This document shows, one piece after another, positions 37,624 through 47,954 of a stretch of 64,000 nucleotides of DNA. The notes under the pieces are model-generated. The model worked only from the letters and a program-made list of their open reading frames with translations. It was not told where the DNA came from and ran no database searches. Positions within the stretch are counted from its first letter, which is position 1. Each line of letters begins with the position of its first letter. Source of the DNA: Rhizobium leguminosarum. GTDB lineage: Bacteria > Pseudomonadota > Alphaproteobacteria > Rhizobiales > Rhizobiaceae. The position numbers and the translations under genes were made by a program. The stretch spans positions 3,498,501-3,562,500 of the forward strand of contig NZ_JAGIOR010000001.1 of NCBI RefSeq assembly GCF_017876795.1. Reading direction: 5' to 3'.

Positions 37624-39126
37624 TTATTCCTCGATGCCGAGCTTCGCTTTGACGAGCGCCTGGACGGCCTGCGGATTGGCCTTGCCACCAGTCGCCTTCA
37701 TCACCTGGCCGACGAACCATGCGGCCAAGGTCGGCTTCGCCTTGACCTTTTCCACCTGATCGGGATTGGCGGCAATGATCTCGTCCACGGCCTTTTCGAT
37801 CGCGCCGGTATCCGTCACTTGCTTCATGCCGCGCGCTTCGACGATCTCGGCGGGATCGCCGCCCTCGGTCAGCACGATTTCGAAGAGGTCCTTGGCGATC
37901 TTGCCGGAAATGGTTCCAGCCTTGATGAGATCGATGATGGCGCCGAGCTGGGCCGGCGAAACCGGCGTCTGCTCGATGTCCTTGCCGGTGCGGTTCAGCG
38001 CGCCGAGCAGGTCGTTGATCACCCAGTTCGCCGCCATCTTGCCGTCACGGCCCGCAGCGACGGCCTCGAAATAATCGGCGATCGCCTTTTCGGAGACAAG
38101 CACCGAGGCGTCGTAGATCGACAGACCGAGTTCGCGCACGAAGCGCTCCTTCTTGTCGTCAGGCAATTCCGGCAGATCGGCTGCGAGCGCCGTGACGAAG
38201 GCATCGTCGAATTCGAGCGGCAGCAGGTCCGGATCGGGGAAGTAACGATAGTCGTGCGCATCCTCCTTGGAGCGCATCGAGCGCGTCTCGCCCTTGTTCG
38301 GGTCGAAGAGCCGCGTCTCCTGCTCGATCTTGCCGCCATCCTCGAGAATACCGATCTGGCGGCGGGCTTCATATTCGATCGCCTGGCCGATGAAACGGAT
38401 GGAATTGACGTTCTTGATCTCGCAGCGCGTGCCGAAATCTTCGCCCGGGCGGCGAACGGAGACGTTGACGTCGGCGCGCATCGAGCCTTCGTCCATGTTG
38501 CCGTCGCAGGTGCCGAGATAGCGCACGATCGAGCGCAGCTTGGTCATATAGGCCTTGGCTTCGTCGGACGAGCGCATGTCGGGCTTGGAGACGATCTCCA
38601 TCAGCGCGACGCCGGAGCGGTTCAGATCGACATAGGACATGGTTGCGTGCTGGTCGTGCATCGACTTGCCGGCATCCTGCTCCAGGTGCAGGCGCTCGAT
38701 GCCGATCTCGATATCCTCGAACTGGCCCTGGCGGTCCGGCCCGAGCGAAATGACGATCTTGCCCTCGCCGACGATCGGATCCTTGAACTGCGAGATCTGA
38801 TAGCCCTGGGGCAGGTCGGGATAGAAATAGTTCTTGCGGTCGAAGAGCGAGCGCTTGTTGATCTGAGCCTTCAGGCCGAGACCGGTGCGCACGGCCTGCC
38901 TGACACACTCCTCGTTGATGACGGGCAGCATGCCGGGCATGGCGGCATCGACCAGCGAGACGTTCGAATTCTGCGGCTTGCCGAATTCCGTCGAAGCGCC
39001 GGAGAAGAGCTTCGAATTGGAGAGCACCTGCGCATGGACTTCCATGCCGACGATGACTTCCCAGTCGCCGGTGGCGCCGGGGATGAAGCGTTTCGGATCG
39101 GGCGTGCGGACGTCGACAAGGGTCAT
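37624..39126 (-). CDS. gatB: Asp-tRNA(Asn)/Glu-tRNA(Gln) amidotransferase subunit B
   Basis: A 500-residue subunit that binds mischarged Glu-tRNA(Gln) or Asp-tRNA(Asn) and activates the acyl group with ATP for amidation. Family blocks: [68 protein letters not shown], and the C-terminal YqeY-like tail. I start at [10 protein letters not shown]; the open frame extends 32 codons upstream. gatB lies about 2.4 kb from gatA-gatC here rather than in one cluster. Confidence 0.97.
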   Translation of the reverse strand: MTLVDVRTPDPKRFIPGATGDWEVIVGMEVHAQVLSNSKLFSGASTEFGKPQNSNVSLVDAAMPGMLPVINEECVRQAVRTGLGLKAQINKRSLFDRKNYFYPDLPQGYQISQFKDPIVGEGKIVISLGPDRQGQFEDIEIGIERLHLEQDAGKSMHDQHATMSYVDLNRSGVALMEIVSKPDMRSSDEAKAYMTKLRSIVRYLGTCDGNMDEGSMRADVNVSVRRPGEDFGTRCEIKNVNSIRFIGQAIEYEARRQIGILEDGGKIEQETRLFDPNKGETRSMRSKEDAHDYRYFPDPDLLPLEFDDAFVTALAADLPELPDDKKERFVRELGLSIYDASVLVSEKAIADYFEAVAAGRDGKMAANWVINDLLGALNRTGKDIEQTPVSPAQLGAIIDLIKAGTISGKIAKDLFEIVLTEGGDPAEIVEARGMKQVTDTGAIEKAVDEIIAANPDQVEKVKAKPTLAAWFVGQVMKATGGKANPQAVQALVKAKLGIEE

Positions 39127-39390
39127 CTGATACTCTTTTGCAGGCTGTTCTTTTCCATTGGTGAGGTAAAGGAAATGGGATTTCGGTGCAAGGCTTTCGC
39201 GGAATTGTGTGGCAGTTGCCATCGCCCGCTTCTGCCCGAATCGAGGGGCAGCTTTGCGCGCGCTGCCTCAAATTTGATTCATGCCAATGGACGTGAGTTT
39301 AGCCCGCCCCCGATTGTCGATATGATCATGATCTCTATCTTCAGCCAAGATGCCGCTTTGATTTGAGATCGTCGCACCACGGAGGCAGTA

Positions 39391-39567
39391 TTGAAGGATT
39401 ATCTTCCCTATTTGGCCGGAGCCTTGGCCGGAGTGCTGATCGCGTTGAGCATTTCCGCCCTGTTGACGCTGCAGGGAACACCACAGCTCATTCTTTTCGC
39501 ATTGCTGCCGGCCATCGGTGGAGCGATCTGTGAGCGCGTTCTCCAGCGTCGATCCGATAAGTGGTAA
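39391..39567 (+). CDS. Small two-helix membrane protein
   Basis: A 58-residue frame starting with TTG, with a strong GGAGG 6 bases before it. It opens MKDYLPYLAGALAGVLIALS, and a second hydrophobic stretch LILFALLPAIGGAICERV is followed by a basic C-terminus (QRRSDKW). Two membrane helices are likely. The downstream VOC gene starts 7 bases after its stop, so the two are likely co-transcribed. Function unknown; I do not recognise the family. Confidence 0.65.
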   Translation: MKDYLPYLAGALAGVLIALSISALLTLQGTPQLILFALLPAIGGAICERVLQRRSDKW

Positions 39568-39574
39568 AAGCGCT

Positions 39575-39949
39575 ATGGCAAAGCTGAAAGAAATCGTGAT
39601 TGATTGCGACTTCCCCTCACGAGTGGCTCGTTTCTGGGCGGCGGCACTCGATGGCTATGAAGTGATGCCCTATGATGATGCGGAGCTGGCCCGCCTTGCC
39701 GCAATAGGACTGACGCCTGAAACGGACCCGACCGTGCTGGTCGCTGGTCCAGGCCCGCGCCTTTGCTTCCACCTTCGCCAAGGAGAGCGTCCCGCCCGCA
39801 ACCGCGTTCATCTCGATATCGCCGTTCCGGATCGAGAAAAAGAAGTGGAACGACTCTTATCCCTCGGTGCGACATTCGTCCGCGAGACGGGTAGCTACAG
39901 CGTATTGAACGATCCTGAAGGCAACAACTTTTGCGTGACGTCCGAATAG
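39575..39949 (+). CDS. VOC family protein (glyoxalase-like)
   Basis: 124 residues beginning MAKLKEIVIDCDFPSRVARFWAA. The beta-alpha-beta-beta-beta fold of the VOC superfamily is visible with RLCFHLRQGERPARNRVHLDIAV and the final NDPEGNNFCVT. It resembles the Glyoxalase_6 subgroup, which includes bleomycin-type resistance and unknown enzymes. Activity unknown. Confidence 0.85.
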   Translation: MAKLKEIVIDCDFPSRVARFWAAALDGYEVMPYDDAELARLAAIGLTPETDPTVLVAGPGPRLCFHLRQGERPARNRVHLDIAVPDREKEVERLLSLGATFVRETGSYSVLNDPEGNNFCVTSE

Positions 39950-40019
39950 TCCGCTATAGGCGGAACACTCACATTCGCGCCGCGAGCAATCCTTCGCTTC
40001 CTGCCGGACTTTCGAAACG

Positions 40020-40529
40020 TCAGAATTCCTGCCCGTATCCACCTTGGCCGTCCGAGACGAGCGTTTTCGTCAGCCCGACCGAGGGTACGTCGCGGTCGAG
40101 TTTCGGATTATAGGCGACCGAGAGCCAGTGGATGCTGTAACCGTGTTTCCGGAAGAAGCCGATCGCCTCGTTGTTGCCGGAATGGGTCTGCATCGCCGCC
40201 TTCTCGAAACCCCGATCGGCGATCTCCTTTTCGATCCGCTCAAGGAGGGCGGAGCCTAGCCCCCGGCGGGCGAAGACGGGGTCGATCCAGAAATCCGAAA
40301 TGGTTTCGTCCAATCTCTCACGCGCCGCCCAGCCTGCGACCTGGCCGTTCTGCTCGACGACGGTAACGGTCAGCCAGTCGTTTTCCACGAAGTTGCGAAA
40401 GGCGTTGCGGGCTGCGTCGATCATCGCGTGCGATTCGCCGATCGCCGCCATCGCCTTTTGCCAGGCCCTCAGGCCGATCTCGCTCAATAGCTCCGCTTCG
40501 CCGTCGCGGGCATTGCGAATGTGGATCAA
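40020..40529 (-). CDS. GNAT family N-acetyltransferase
   Basis: 169 residues starting from a TTG (MIHIRNARDGEAELLSEI) with GGAGG five bases before it; an upstream in-frame TTG at 40553 has no ribosome site. The acetyl-CoA loop is FARRGLGSALLERIEKEI, followed by FFRKHGYSIHWLS. Substrate unknown. It is divergent from the yjhX-like gene. Confidence 0.85.
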   Translation of the reverse strand: MIHIRNARDGEAELLSEIGLRAWQKAMAAIGESHAMIDAARNAFRNFVENDWLTVTVVEQNGQVAGWAARERLDETISDFWIDPVFARRGLGSALLERIEKEIADRGFEKAAMQTHSGNNEAIGFFRKHGYSIHWLSVAYNPKLDRDVPSVGLTKTLVSDGQGGYGQEF

Positions 40530-40839
40530 CGACACCTCCGCGTTATCCCGCAACTAGACCATTGAGTCGCCGAATTTACCAGTACCCCCACGGGGGATGA
40601 TGGCTGGAAACTGCGGTTTTCGACCGGTTTGATCGGCAAGCACGGTCTTGACCGCCATTTCCGCGCTGAATAAAAAACCTTATCGAGGTGTTTTATGTTG
40701 AGCCTGTCACAGACCCGGTAAAGGCCCTGCCCGCAAGTCCGCTTGCGCGCATGGGCCCGAAAAAACGAAGCCCTGACGTTCGAAAGAGCGCCAGATCGTT
40801 TTTGTGCGCCCTGCCGGGCGCGATACCGGATCTCAACAC

Positions 40840-41097
40840 ATGGACATTTCCCGCACGGAGCAGCGCATCCTGCATCTCATGGCCCAAGGCGGCCGCATCG
40901 AAATTTCTCGCGACGACGACAGGAAGATCGAAGCAGTCAGCTGCTTCACCCGCGACGGCTGGCTCCATCCCGGCGTCGACCTCGATCTCTTCCGCAGGCT
41001 GAAGCGGCTGAGAGCAATCAAGTCCTCCAGCGGCCAGCCCTACCGGATTACCGAAAGAGGGCTGAGATTGGTCAGGTCGCAGCTGAACAACAGGTAA
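40840..41097 (+). CDS. YjhX family protein (UPF0386)
   Basis: 85 residues beginning MDISRTEQRILHLMAQGGRI with the family blocks DGWLHPGVDLDLFRRLKRLR and ITERGLRLVRSQLNNR. It looks like a winged-helix DNA-binding fold. In E. coli YjhX has been described as a toxin paired with the acetyltransferase YjhQ. Here the nearest GNAT gene is divergent and about 310 bases away, so a toxin-antitoxin role is only a suggestion. Confidence 0.85.
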   Translation: MDISRTEQRILHLMAQGGRIEISRDDDRKIEAVSCFTRDGWLHPGVDLDLFRRLKRLRAIKSSSGQPYRITERGLRLVRSQLNNR

Positions 41098-41146
41098 CAG
41101 CCAACCATCCTGACCGCGCTCGAACCGGCGCGGTCAGGATGTCGCC

Positions 41147-41422
41147 TCAAGCTTTTGCAGAAAGTTCCGTCCGCATCGCCGACCATTCGTCGGCCATCGT
41201 GCCCGTGCCGCGCTTCTTGCCGGCGCGGCGATACCAGTAATCGGCGTTCCAGTCGTCGCCTTCGATGCGGTGGCAGAGCGCATGACCCCAGTCGAACGGC
41301 TGTTGACCTTCGTGGCGCTGGCAGATTTCGTGTACCGCCTGCCAATCCGCGCCCATGGTGAAGCCGGCGGCAGCAAGACTGTCGATTGCCTCGATCAATC
41401 TCGCAAGATCAATGCTCGCCAT
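41147..41422 (-). CDS. Hypothetical protein, 91 aa
   Basis: Starts MASIDLARLIEAIDSLAAAG after a strong AGGAGGAA site. The block DWQAVHEICQRHEGQQPFDW then GHALCHRIEGDDWNADYWYRRAGK is striking for its Trp, His and Cys content. I recall similar small proteins in Rhizobium and other bacteria without an assigned role. No signal peptide or membrane segment. It is downstream of gatA on the same strand, 105 bases away. Confidence 0.75.
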   Translation of the reverse strand: MASIDLARLIEAIDSLAAAGFTMGADWQAVHEICQRHEGQQPFDWGHALCHRIEGDDWNADYWYRRAGKKRGTGTMADEWSAMRTELSAKA

Positions 41423-41527
41423 AAGTTCCTCCTGATTGCGGTTATCAATCAGCCAACCGCTTCTTAAGATGCACCTTTTCGAGTCGACGCCGCCCATGCT
41501 CGTGGAAGACTTGGTTCGTTGGATCCG

Positions 41528-43009
41528 TTACCACCACCTGGCCGGCGTAAACCGGCCGGCTGCCTGCTCGATGACATGGGCTGTTTTGAAGAGGGTTTCC
41601 TCGTCGAAGGGCTTGCCGATCAGCTGCAGGCCGAGCGGCAGGCCCTTCTGGTCGAGGCCGGCGGGAACGGCGATGCCCGGCAGGCCCGCCATATTGACCG
41701 TGACCGTGAAGATGTCGTTCAGATACATCTTCACCGGATCGGAAGCGAGATCCTCATCGGCGACGCCGAAGGCCGACGACGGTGTTGCCGGTGTCAGGAT
41801 GGCATCGACGCCGGCGTCGAAGGCGAGTTCGAAATCGCGCTTGATCAGCGTCCGGACCTTCTGGGCACGGATGTAATAGGCATCGTAATAGCCGGCCGAC
41901 AACACATAGGTGCCGATCATGATGCGACGCTTGACTTCCTTGCCGAAGCCGGCAGCCCGCGTCTTCTCGTACATGTCGACGATATCCTTGCCGTCGACAC
42001 GCAGCCCGTAACGGACGCCGTCGTAACGCGCGAGGTTCGAGGATGCCTCGGCCGGAGCAACGATGTAATAGGCCGGAAGAGCGTATTTGGTGTGCGGCAG
42101 CGAGATGTCGACGATTTCGGCGCCGGCATCCTTCAGCCAGGCGATGCCCTGGCGCCAGAGGGTCTCGATCTCCTCAGGCATGCCGTCGACACGGTATTCG
42201 TTCGGGATGCCGATCCTCATGCCCTTCAGCGACTGGCCGAGGGCTGCCTCGTAATCCGGCACCGGCAGATCGACCGAGGTCGTGTCCTTGGCGTCGACGC
42301 TTGCCATCGACTTCAAAAGGATTGCGGCGTCGCGCACGTCGCGGGCGATCGGGCCTGCCTGGTCGAGCGAGGAGGCGAAGGCGACCGTGCCCCAGCGCGA
42401 GCAGCGGCCATAGGTCGGCTTGATGCCGACGGTGCCGGTGAAGGCTGCCGGCTGGCGGATCGAACCGCCGGTATCGGTTGCCGTGGCGCCGGCGCAAAGA
42501 TGCGCGGCGACGGCTGCGGCCGAGCCGCCGGAGGAGCCGCCGGGAACGAGCTGCTGGTTGGAACCTGCTGCACGCCAGGGATTGATCACCGCGCCGTAGT
42601 GCGAGGTCTCGTTGGACGACCCCATGGCGAATTCGTCCATGTTCAGCTTGCCGAGCATGACGGCGCCGTCATCCCAGAGGTTCTGCGTGACGGTCGATTC
42701 ATAGCGCGGCTCGAAACCGTCGAGAATGTGGCTGCAGGCCTGGGTGTGCACACCGACGGTGGCAAAGAGATCCTTGATGCCGAGCGGAATGCCTTCGAGA
42801 TCGCCCGCCTTGCCGGCAGCGATGCGCTCGTCCGAGTTCTTCGCCATGAGGCGGGCAAGATCCGGCGTGACCTTTATATAGGCATTCAGATGGCCATTGG
42901 CCGCATCGATCGCCGAGATATAGGCTTCGGTCAATTCGAGTGCGGTGATTTCCTTGCCGCGCAGCTTCTGGCGGGCTTCGGCAATGGTCAGGCTGGTGAG
43001 TTCGCTCAT
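41528..43009 (-). CDS. gatA: Asp-tRNA(Asn)/Glu-tRNA(Gln) amidotransferase subunit A
   Basis: A 493-residue amidase-signature enzyme that frees ammonia from glutamine for the GatCAB complex. The Ser-cisSer-Lys triad is present: the Lys in [10 protein letters not shown], and the serines in [12 protein letters not shown] and [10 protein letters not shown]. It starts 55 bases after gatC on the same strand. Confidence 0.97.
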   Translation of the reverse strand: MSELTSLTIAEARQKLRGKEITALELTEAYISAIDAANGHLNAYIKVTPDLARLMAKNSDERIAAGKAGDLEGIPLGIKDLFATVGVHTQACSHILDGFEPRYESTVTQNLWDDGAVMLGKLNMDEFAMGSSNETSHYGAVINPWRAAGSNQQLVPGGSSGGSAAAVAAHLCAGATATDTGGSIRQPAAFTGTVGIKPTYGRCSRWGTVAFASSLDQAGPIARDVRDAAILLKSMASVDAKDTTSVDLPVPDYEAALGQSLKGMRIGIPNEYRVDGMPEEIETLWRQGIAWLKDAGAEIVDISLPHTKYALPAYYIVAPAEASSNLARYDGVRYGLRVDGKDIVDMYEKTRAAGFGKEVKRRIMIGTYVLSAGYYDAYYIRAQKVRTLIKRDFELAFDAGVDAILTPATPSSAFGVADEDLASDPVKMYLNDIFTVTVNMAGLPGIAVPAGLDQKGLPLGLQLIGKPFDEETLFKTAHVIEQAAGRFTPARWW

Positions 43010-43064
43010 CGTATTTTCGCTTCAGATCTGGAATGGCAACAGGGTCGGAAAGAGGCGTTGAGCC

Positions 43065-43352
43065 TTATTCGACGACTTTCGGCACCAGGAAAAAATTGTG
43101 ATCGGTGACCGGCGCATTGGCGACGATATCGTCTGCCTTGCTTCCGTCGGTCACCGCATCGGTCCGCTTCTTCATCGCCATCGGGGTGACGGATGTCATC
43201 GCCTCGACGCCATCGACATTGACTTCGGAGAGCTGCTCGACGAAGCCGAGGATACCGTTCAGCTCGCCGACCATGCGATTTGCCTCGTCTTCGGAGACCG
43301 CAATACGGGCAAGGTGGGCGACGCGCTTCACGGTGGCAAGGTCGACGGACAT
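43065..43352 (-). CDS. gatC: Asp-tRNA(Asn)/Glu-tRNA(Gln) amidotransferase subunit C
   Basis: 95 residues: [42 protein letters not shown] and the C-terminal FFLVPKVVE typical of GatC. It stabilises the GatA-GatB pair. First gene of gatC-gatA. Confidence 0.96.
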   Translation of the reverse strand: MSVDLATVKRVAHLARIAVSEDEANRMVGELNGILGFVEQLSEVNVDGVEAMTSVTPMAMKKRTDAVTDGSKADDIVANAPVTDHNFFLVPKVVE

Positions 43353-43421
43353 GGCATTCTCCGGATAGGATTTTTCCTACCCGCTATAAAGGCCATGCCC
43401 GCCCGGTGCAACGGGATTTCG

Positions 43422-44126
43422 TCAGATCTTCAGGCTCTCGGCAGGCTTCAGCGCCTTCACATCAGTCTGCGATCCTTCCATGCCGGCAACGAATTTATCG
43501 GCCGTCTGCTCGATGATCGGGAAGGTGCCGTAGTGGCAGGGGATCGCGGTCTTGAAGTTGAAATAGCGCCGGCAGGCAAGGGCTGCCACGGCGCCACCCA
43601 TGGTGAAGCGGTCGCCGATCGGCACGAGACCGATATCGGGCTGGTGCAATTCATTGATCAGCGCCATGTCGGAGAAGATGTCGGTGTCGCCCATGGCAAG
43701 GATCGAGGCTTCGTCGTCGAAATGCAGCATCAGGCCATTGGCGTTGCCGAGCGCATGCGAGACACCATCCTCGGTAATCTGGGCAGACGAGTGCAGCGCA
43801 TTGGTGAAGGTCGCCGAGAAACTGCCGAGCGCGATCGTGCCGCCGGTATTGCCCATCTCGATCTTGTCGACGCCCTTGGAGCCGAGCCAGGCGGCGAGAT
43901 CGGCATTGGCGAGAACGACGGCGCCGGTTTCCTTGGCAAGCGCCACGGTATCGCCGACATGGTCGCCGTGGCCATGCGTCAGCAGGATGTGAGTGACGCC
44001 TGCCGAAACATCCTTGATATCCTGGCCGGAAAAGGAGGCGTTATAGCTGAGGAACGGGTCGAGCAGGATTTTCGCCTTTCCAGTCTCGATGCGGAAGGCG
44101 GAATGGCCGAGCCAGGTGATCTTCAT
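43422..44126 (-). CDS. Metal-dependent hydrolase, UPF0173 (metallo-beta-lactamase fold)
   Basis: 234 residues starting [16 protein letters not shown]. The metal site [10 protein letters not shown] is present with further ligands near [16 protein letters not shown] and CHYGTFP. UPF0173 proteins are cytosolic metallo-hydrolases of unknown substrate. It is upstream of gatC on the same strand (about 70 bases). Confidence 0.92.
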   Translation of the reverse strand: MKITWLGHSAFRIETGKAKILLDPFLSYNASFSGQDIKDVSAGVTHILLTHGHGDHVGDTVALAKETGAVVLANADLAAWLGSKGVDKIEMGNTGGTIALGSFSATFTNALHSSAQITEDGVSHALGNANGLMLHFDDEASILAMGDTDIFSDMALINELHQPDIGLVPIGDRFTMGGAVAALACRRYFNFKTAIPCHYGTFPIIEQTADKFVAGMEGSQTDVKALKPAESLKI

Positions 44127-44243
44127 GAAATCTCTCCGTTATTACGTGATGCAAAAGCCAGTCAGGATGGTATGGACATATCTCATGCGCCAGCAAAGAA
44201 AAGCAGCGGCGACTTCAATTTCTTTTGACGGGATGAAACGGCG

Positions 44244-44732
44244 ATGACGGTGCTGACAATCGAGGAATTGGCCGAAACGCTTGCCCCGAGGCAGGCGATT
44301 GCCGGCCTCGATCTCGGCACCAAGACGATCGGGCTTTCGATGTCCGATCTCGGGCGGCGTTTCGCCACGCCCCGCACGGTAATCCGGCGCGTCAAGTTCA
44401 CCATCGATGCGCAGGCGCTGCTGGATTTCGCGGCAGCGGAAAAGGTCACAGGCTTCGTCATCGGCCTGCCGATGAATATGGATGGATCGGCGGGTCCGCG
44501 AGTGCAGGCGACGCGCGCCTTCGTGCGCAACATGGAGCAGAAGACCGCGCTGCCGTTTGTCTATTGGGACGAACGGTTATCGACGGTGGCGGCCGAACGG
44601 ACGCTGCTTGAGATGGATGTCTCGCGCGCCAAGCGGGCCGAACGGATCGATTCGGCCGCGGCAAGTTTTATCCTTCAGGGCGCGCTCGACAGGCTTTCCT
44701 TGCTGGCAAGGTCGGAAGACGAATTCAGCTGA
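44244..44732 (+). CDS. ruvX: Holliday junction resolvase-like protein RuvX (YqgF)
   Basis: 162 residues with the RNase H fold motifs [17 protein letters not shown] (catalytic Asp), [14 protein letters not shown] and the [13 protein letters not shown] site with Asp/Glu. In E. coli YqgF is essential and takes part in 16S rRNA 5'-end maturation; the resolvase name comes from fold similarity. The last 58 bases overlap the end of the gene on the opposite strand. Confidence 0.95.
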   Translation: MTVLTIEELAETLAPRQAIAGLDLGTKTIGLSMSDLGRRFATPRTVIRRVKFTIDAQALLDFAAAEKVTGFVIGLPMNMDGSAGPRVQATRAFVRNMEQKTALPFVYWDERLSTVAAERTLLEMDVSRAKRAERIDSAAASFILQGALDRLSLLARSEDEFS

Positions 44733-45001
44733 CGCGCCTTCCACCAGGCAATGATCGATTGGCGTTTCCGGAAGCCCATGATGGCGAAGACGACAAGACT
44801 GTCGACCGCGATCGCGCGGGCGACAAGCGGCGGGATATTCTCCGGCGGAATGCCCAATACTTCGCCATACAGCTGAAACGTCAGGTCATGTACCTGCCGC
44901 GTCAGCATGAAGATGCCGAAGTTCATGTCGTAATAGGAGAGCCAGTACCATCCGCCCAGAAAGACGATAGGGCCGGCCCAGAAGATCAGAAACCACCTCA
45001 T
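44675..45001 (-). CDS. Small membrane protein, 108 aa
   Basis: Starts [20 protein letters not shown] after GGAGGAGAGG, with one or two membrane segments (residues 3-20 and about 60-76) and a central part [20 protein letters not shown]. The family seems confined to Rhizobiales; role unknown. Its start overlaps the stop of the 57-residue gene upstream (ATGA overlap), and its C-terminus overlaps the 3' end of ruvX on the other strand by 58 bases. Confidence 0.78.
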   Translation of the reverse strand: MRWFLIFWAGPIVFLGGWYWLSYYDMNFGIFMLTRQVHDLTFQLYGEVLGIPPENIPPLVARAIAVDSLVVFAIMGFRKRQSIIAWWKARQLNSSSDLASKESLSSAP

Positions 45002-45171
45002 GCGGCCTCTCCTCCATGCTTGCGCGAAACGGGCAGATCGAGGGAGACCAACCAGGTCGACAATGCCATGGTGCAAAGCACCAGCGTCGGAATTGCGATA
45101 TCCAGCGCCAGGACTGCGAAAAACATCATCGCCGTTACGAAATACAAGGCTTTGGCGATTTTGGTTCCCAT
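44998..45171 (-). CDS. Small two-helix membrane protein, 57 aa
   Basis: Reads MGTKIAKALYFVTAMMFFAV, then LALDIAIPTLVLCTMALSTW and [17 protein letters not shown]. Two hydrophobic helices with a basic N-terminus and a hydrophilic C-terminus. Its TGA shares bases with the ATG of the following 108-residue membrane protein, typical of coupled genes whose products interact. Function unknown. Confidence 0.68.
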   Translation of the reverse strand: MGTKIAKALYFVTAMMFFAVLALDIAIPTLVLCTMALSTWLVSLDLPVSRKHGGEAA

Positions 45172-45298
45172 GGCGTCAACTCGGGGCTCTACTCATTCCA
45201 TCTCTGCTCGCCACCACACTGTCGAGTTAACTGCAGCCAGGCAACGTAAACCATTTGTTAAGGTTAACGCGGCAGCCGCCCCCTGTGGATAAGACAGG

Positions 45299-45958
45299 TC
45301 AGCCGTAGACGCCGCGCACGATGCGCTTCAGCGCTATCGCCGCCTTCTCCCAATCCTTTGATGTCTTCAGCGACAGGCCGGCGCACTGGCCGCCGGCTGA
45401 GGCGGCAAGCACGAGGTGCTGGATCGCAGCGATCACCACGGCGTTGACGGCTGTTGCATCGACGCCCTTCGGCGGCGTCAGCGAGCCGCGCATGCGCTCC
45501 AGCCAGAGAGCCAGCGCTTTCGAACGCGCTTCCGACAGCCGCCTCACCTGCTCGGTGTTTTCCGATATTTCCCAGGCGAGGATGCGGCGCATCAGCGGAT
45601 CGTTTCTCAAGGCGTCGAGAAGGAGAAGCGACAGCCGCTCCATCAGGTCGCCATAGGTGAGCAGGAACATGCCGCCGGCGTCTTCCGGAATGCGATCCTT
45701 CACCCATGTGCCGAGATCGGCGCCGATCGCCTCCACCAGGCCGTCCAGGCCGCCATAGTAGCGATAGATCAGCTGCTTGTCGCAACCGGCGCGGCGGGCG
45801 ACCGCATTGATGCCGAAATTCTGGAAGCCCTCCTCGGCCAGCAGGCCTTTGGCGGCGGCAAGGATTGCGCGCTCGGTGGCGCCGCGATCGCGAATGCGCC
45901 GTTCCGGCTCGCTGCCGGCCTCAGGTGAAATTTCAAGTTTTCCCGCTTCATCAAGCAC
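45299..45958 (-). CDS. TetR/AcrR family transcriptional regulator
   Basis: A 219-residue repressor-type protein. It starts at GTG with GGGAAGGG before it. The HTH is in INAVARRAGCDKQLIYRYYGG (residues ~52-72) and the C-terminal ligand-binding part is unlike any I can name. No target gene is obvious: neighbours are the divergent map gene (250 bases away) and the small membrane pair. Confidence 0.88.
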   Translation of the reverse strand: MLDEAGKLEISPEAGSEPERRIRDRGATERAILAAAKGLLAEEGFQNFGINAVARRAGCDKQLIYRYYGGLDGLVEAIGADLGTWVKDRIPEDAGGMFLLTYGDLMERLSLLLLDALRNDPLMRRILAWEISENTEQVRRLSEARSKALALWLERMRGSLTPPKGVDATAVNAVVIAAIQHLVLAASAGGQCAGLSLKTSKDWEKAAIALKRIVRGVYG

Positions 45959-46207
45959 GATCGACCCTTCCCCGCTGTCACCAATCGGTGAGTAGCGGGG
46001 AGGCTGCAGGCAAGCAATCCTATCCCCTTGGGAAGATTGTGGATATTTTGTCCCGGGCTACAATTTGGCGGCGGAGGGATGTGGAAGACCTGCATGCCGG
46101 GGCGATCGGATCTGCTCAGAAATCTCCTCCAGGCGGTTGATCGCGATGGACGAACCCGGCATAGCTGCATTATGAACAATTCTAATATTCTCTGCTAAGG
46201 CCCTGCA

Positions 46208-47044
46208 ATGGTGAACTATATCGAAGCCTCTTCCGCGCCCTCGAAGAATACGGGCGCCATCCGGCTTTATGACGCGCAAGCATTTGAAGGCATGCGCAAG
46301 GCGTGCCAGCTGACGGCGCGCTGCCTCGATGCGCTGGCCGACATCGTCAAGCCGGGGCTGGTGACCGATGATATCGACCGCTTCGTCTTCGATTTCGGCA
46401 TGGATCACGGCGCCCAACCGGCGACACTGAACTATCGCGGCTACACCAAATCGACCTGTACCTCGATCAACCATGTCGTCTGCCACGGCATTCCGAACGA
46501 CAAGCCGCTACGCGAAGGCGATATCGTCAATATCGACGTCACCTTCGTGCTCGACGGCTGGCACGGCGATTCGAGCCGGATGTATCCTGTCGGCACGGTC
46601 AAGCGCGCCGCCGAGCGACTGCTCGAAGTGACTTATGAAGCGCTGATGCGCGGGATTGGTGCCGTCAGGCCCGGCGCCCGCACTGGCGCAATCGGCGAGG
46701 CGATCCAAACCTTTGCCGAGGCCGAGCGCTGTTCGGTGGTGCGCGATTTCTGCGGCCACGGCGTCGGCCGGCTGTTTCACGACTCGCCGAATATCCTGCA
46801 TTACGGCCGCGCCAACGAGGGGCCCGAGCTGCGCGAAGGCATGATCTTCACCATCGAGCCGATGATCAATCTCGGCCGGCCGCACGTGAAGGTTCTTGCC
46901 GACGGCTGGACGGCGGTAACCCGCGACCGCTCGCTTTCGGCGCAATACGAACACACCGTCGGCGTCACCTCGGGCGGCTGCGAGATCTTCACACTGTCGC
47001 CTGGTGGCCTCGACCGCCCCGGCCTGCCGTCGTTTGCCGGGTGA
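46208..47044 (+). CDS. map: Methionine aminopeptidase, type I
   Basis: A 278-residue metalloprotease that removes the N-terminal Met from nascent proteins. Ligands and core blocks: [19 protein letters not shown] (Asp pair), [21 protein letters not shown] (His), [10 protein letters not shown] (Glu) and QYEHTVGVT (Glu). A ~30-residue N-terminal tail precedes the catalytic domain. radC starts 7 bases after the stop, so map-radC is an operon. Confidence 0.97.
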   Translation: MVNYIEASSAPSKNTGAIRLYDAQAFEGMRKACQLTARCLDALADIVKPGLVTDDIDRFVFDFGMDHGAQPATLNYRGYTKSTCTSINHVVCHGIPNDKPLREGDIVNIDVTFVLDGWHGDSSRMYPVGTVKRAAERLLEVTYEALMRGIGAVRPGARTGAIGEAIQTFAEAERCSVVRDFCGHGVGRLFHDSPNILHYGRANEGPELREGMIFTIEPMINLGRPHVKVLADGWTAVTRDRSLSAQYEHTVGVTSGGCEIFTLSPGGLDRPGLPSFAG

Positions 47045-47051
47045 CGATCCG

Positions 47052-47879
47052 ATGGCGAAGGGGCCTGTTGCGACATCTTCCGACGACGAGCTGCCTTTCG
47101 AGACGCAAGAGCCCATTGCCGTCGACGAACGCTCGTTCTTCGGCGGACGCTCGCCAAAACCGGCCGCGCCGACTGCCAAGACCGCCCTGCCCGCCTCGCT
47201 CGCCGGCCAGGAACATTATCACGGCCATCGCGAGCGGTTGCGTGATCGCTTCCGCGAGCTGGGCGATACCGCCCTTGCCGACTACGAAATCCTCGAGCTG
47301 CTGCTTTTCCGCCTGATCCCGCGGCGTGATACCAAACCGATCGCCAAGGCGCTGATCGAACGGTTCGGCTCGCTCTCCGGCGTCTTCGGCGCGCCTGCGG
47401 CTTTGCTGACGGAGGTGAAGGGTGTCGGCGAGACCGTGGCGCTCGACCTGAAGCTGATCTCGACCGTCGGCCACCGGACTCTGAAGAGCGATCTCAGGAG
47501 CAAGCAGATTCTCTCCTCGTGGTCTTCGGTCATAGAGTACTGCCATGCCGCCATGGCGCACGAGACCCGCGAACAGTTCCGCATCCTCTTCCTCGACAAG
47601 CGCAACGTGCTGATTGCCGATGAGGTCCAGGGCCGCGGCACGGTCGACCACACGCCGGTCTATCCGCGAGAGGTGGTGAAACGCGCGCTCGAGCTATCGG
47701 CAACGGCGATGATTCTCGTCCACAACCACCCCTCCGGCGACCCGACGCCATCGCGCGCCGACATCGACATGACGAAGGTGATCATCGAGGCGGCCAAGGC
47801 GCTCGATATCACCGTCCACGACCACATCATCATCGGCAAGGACGGCCATGTCAGCCTGAAGGGGCTGAAGTTGATTTAA
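47052..47879 (+). CDS. radC: DNA repair protein RadC
   Basis: 275 residues. Helix-hairpin-helix-like N-terminal part ([31 protein letters not shown]), then the JAB/MPN domain with the metal motif [17 protein letters not shown]. RadC proteins are widespread; their repair role is doubtful. The start at [10 protein letters not shown] has no strong ribosome site; it may be coupled to map. The last 111 bases recur, 88% identical, at 49439-49549. Confidence 0.95.
   Translation: MAKGPVATSSDDELPFETQEPIAVDERSFFGGRSPKPAAPTAKTALPASLAGQEHYHGHRERLRDRFRELGDTALADYEILELLLFRLIPRRDTKPIAKALIERFGSLSGVFGAPAALLTEVKGVGETVALDLKLISTVGHRTLKSDLRSKQILSSWSSVIEYCHAAMAHETREQFRILFLDKRNVLIADEVQGRGTVDHTPVYPREVVKRALELSATAMILVHNHPSGDPTPSRADIDMTKVIIEAAKALDITVHDHIIIGKDGHVSLKGLKLI
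47769..47879 (+). repeat. radC 3' end, left copy of a 111-bp direct repeat
   Basis: The final 37 codons of radC (from MTKVII to the stop) match 49439-49549 at 98 of 111 positions by my hand alignment. The distal part contains about 41 consecutive identical bases, ending three codons before the stop. Confidence 0.85.
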
Positions 47880-47954
47880 TCCCGCTACGTTGAGACGCAA
47901 CTACACAACCATCGCCCAACCTTGCCCACCCCGAAGCCCTCCACGGAGACGATC

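Noticed and set aside
37090..39366. 758-codon open frame on the plus strand
   Set aside because: It lies entirely antisense to gatB and two GNAT genes, whose domains are clear. Its composition (Arg, Asp, Leu, Gly, His rich) is that of a GC-rich shadow frame.
41519..43108. 529-codon plus-strand frame
   Set aside because: Antisense to gatA and gatC; no recognisable motif.
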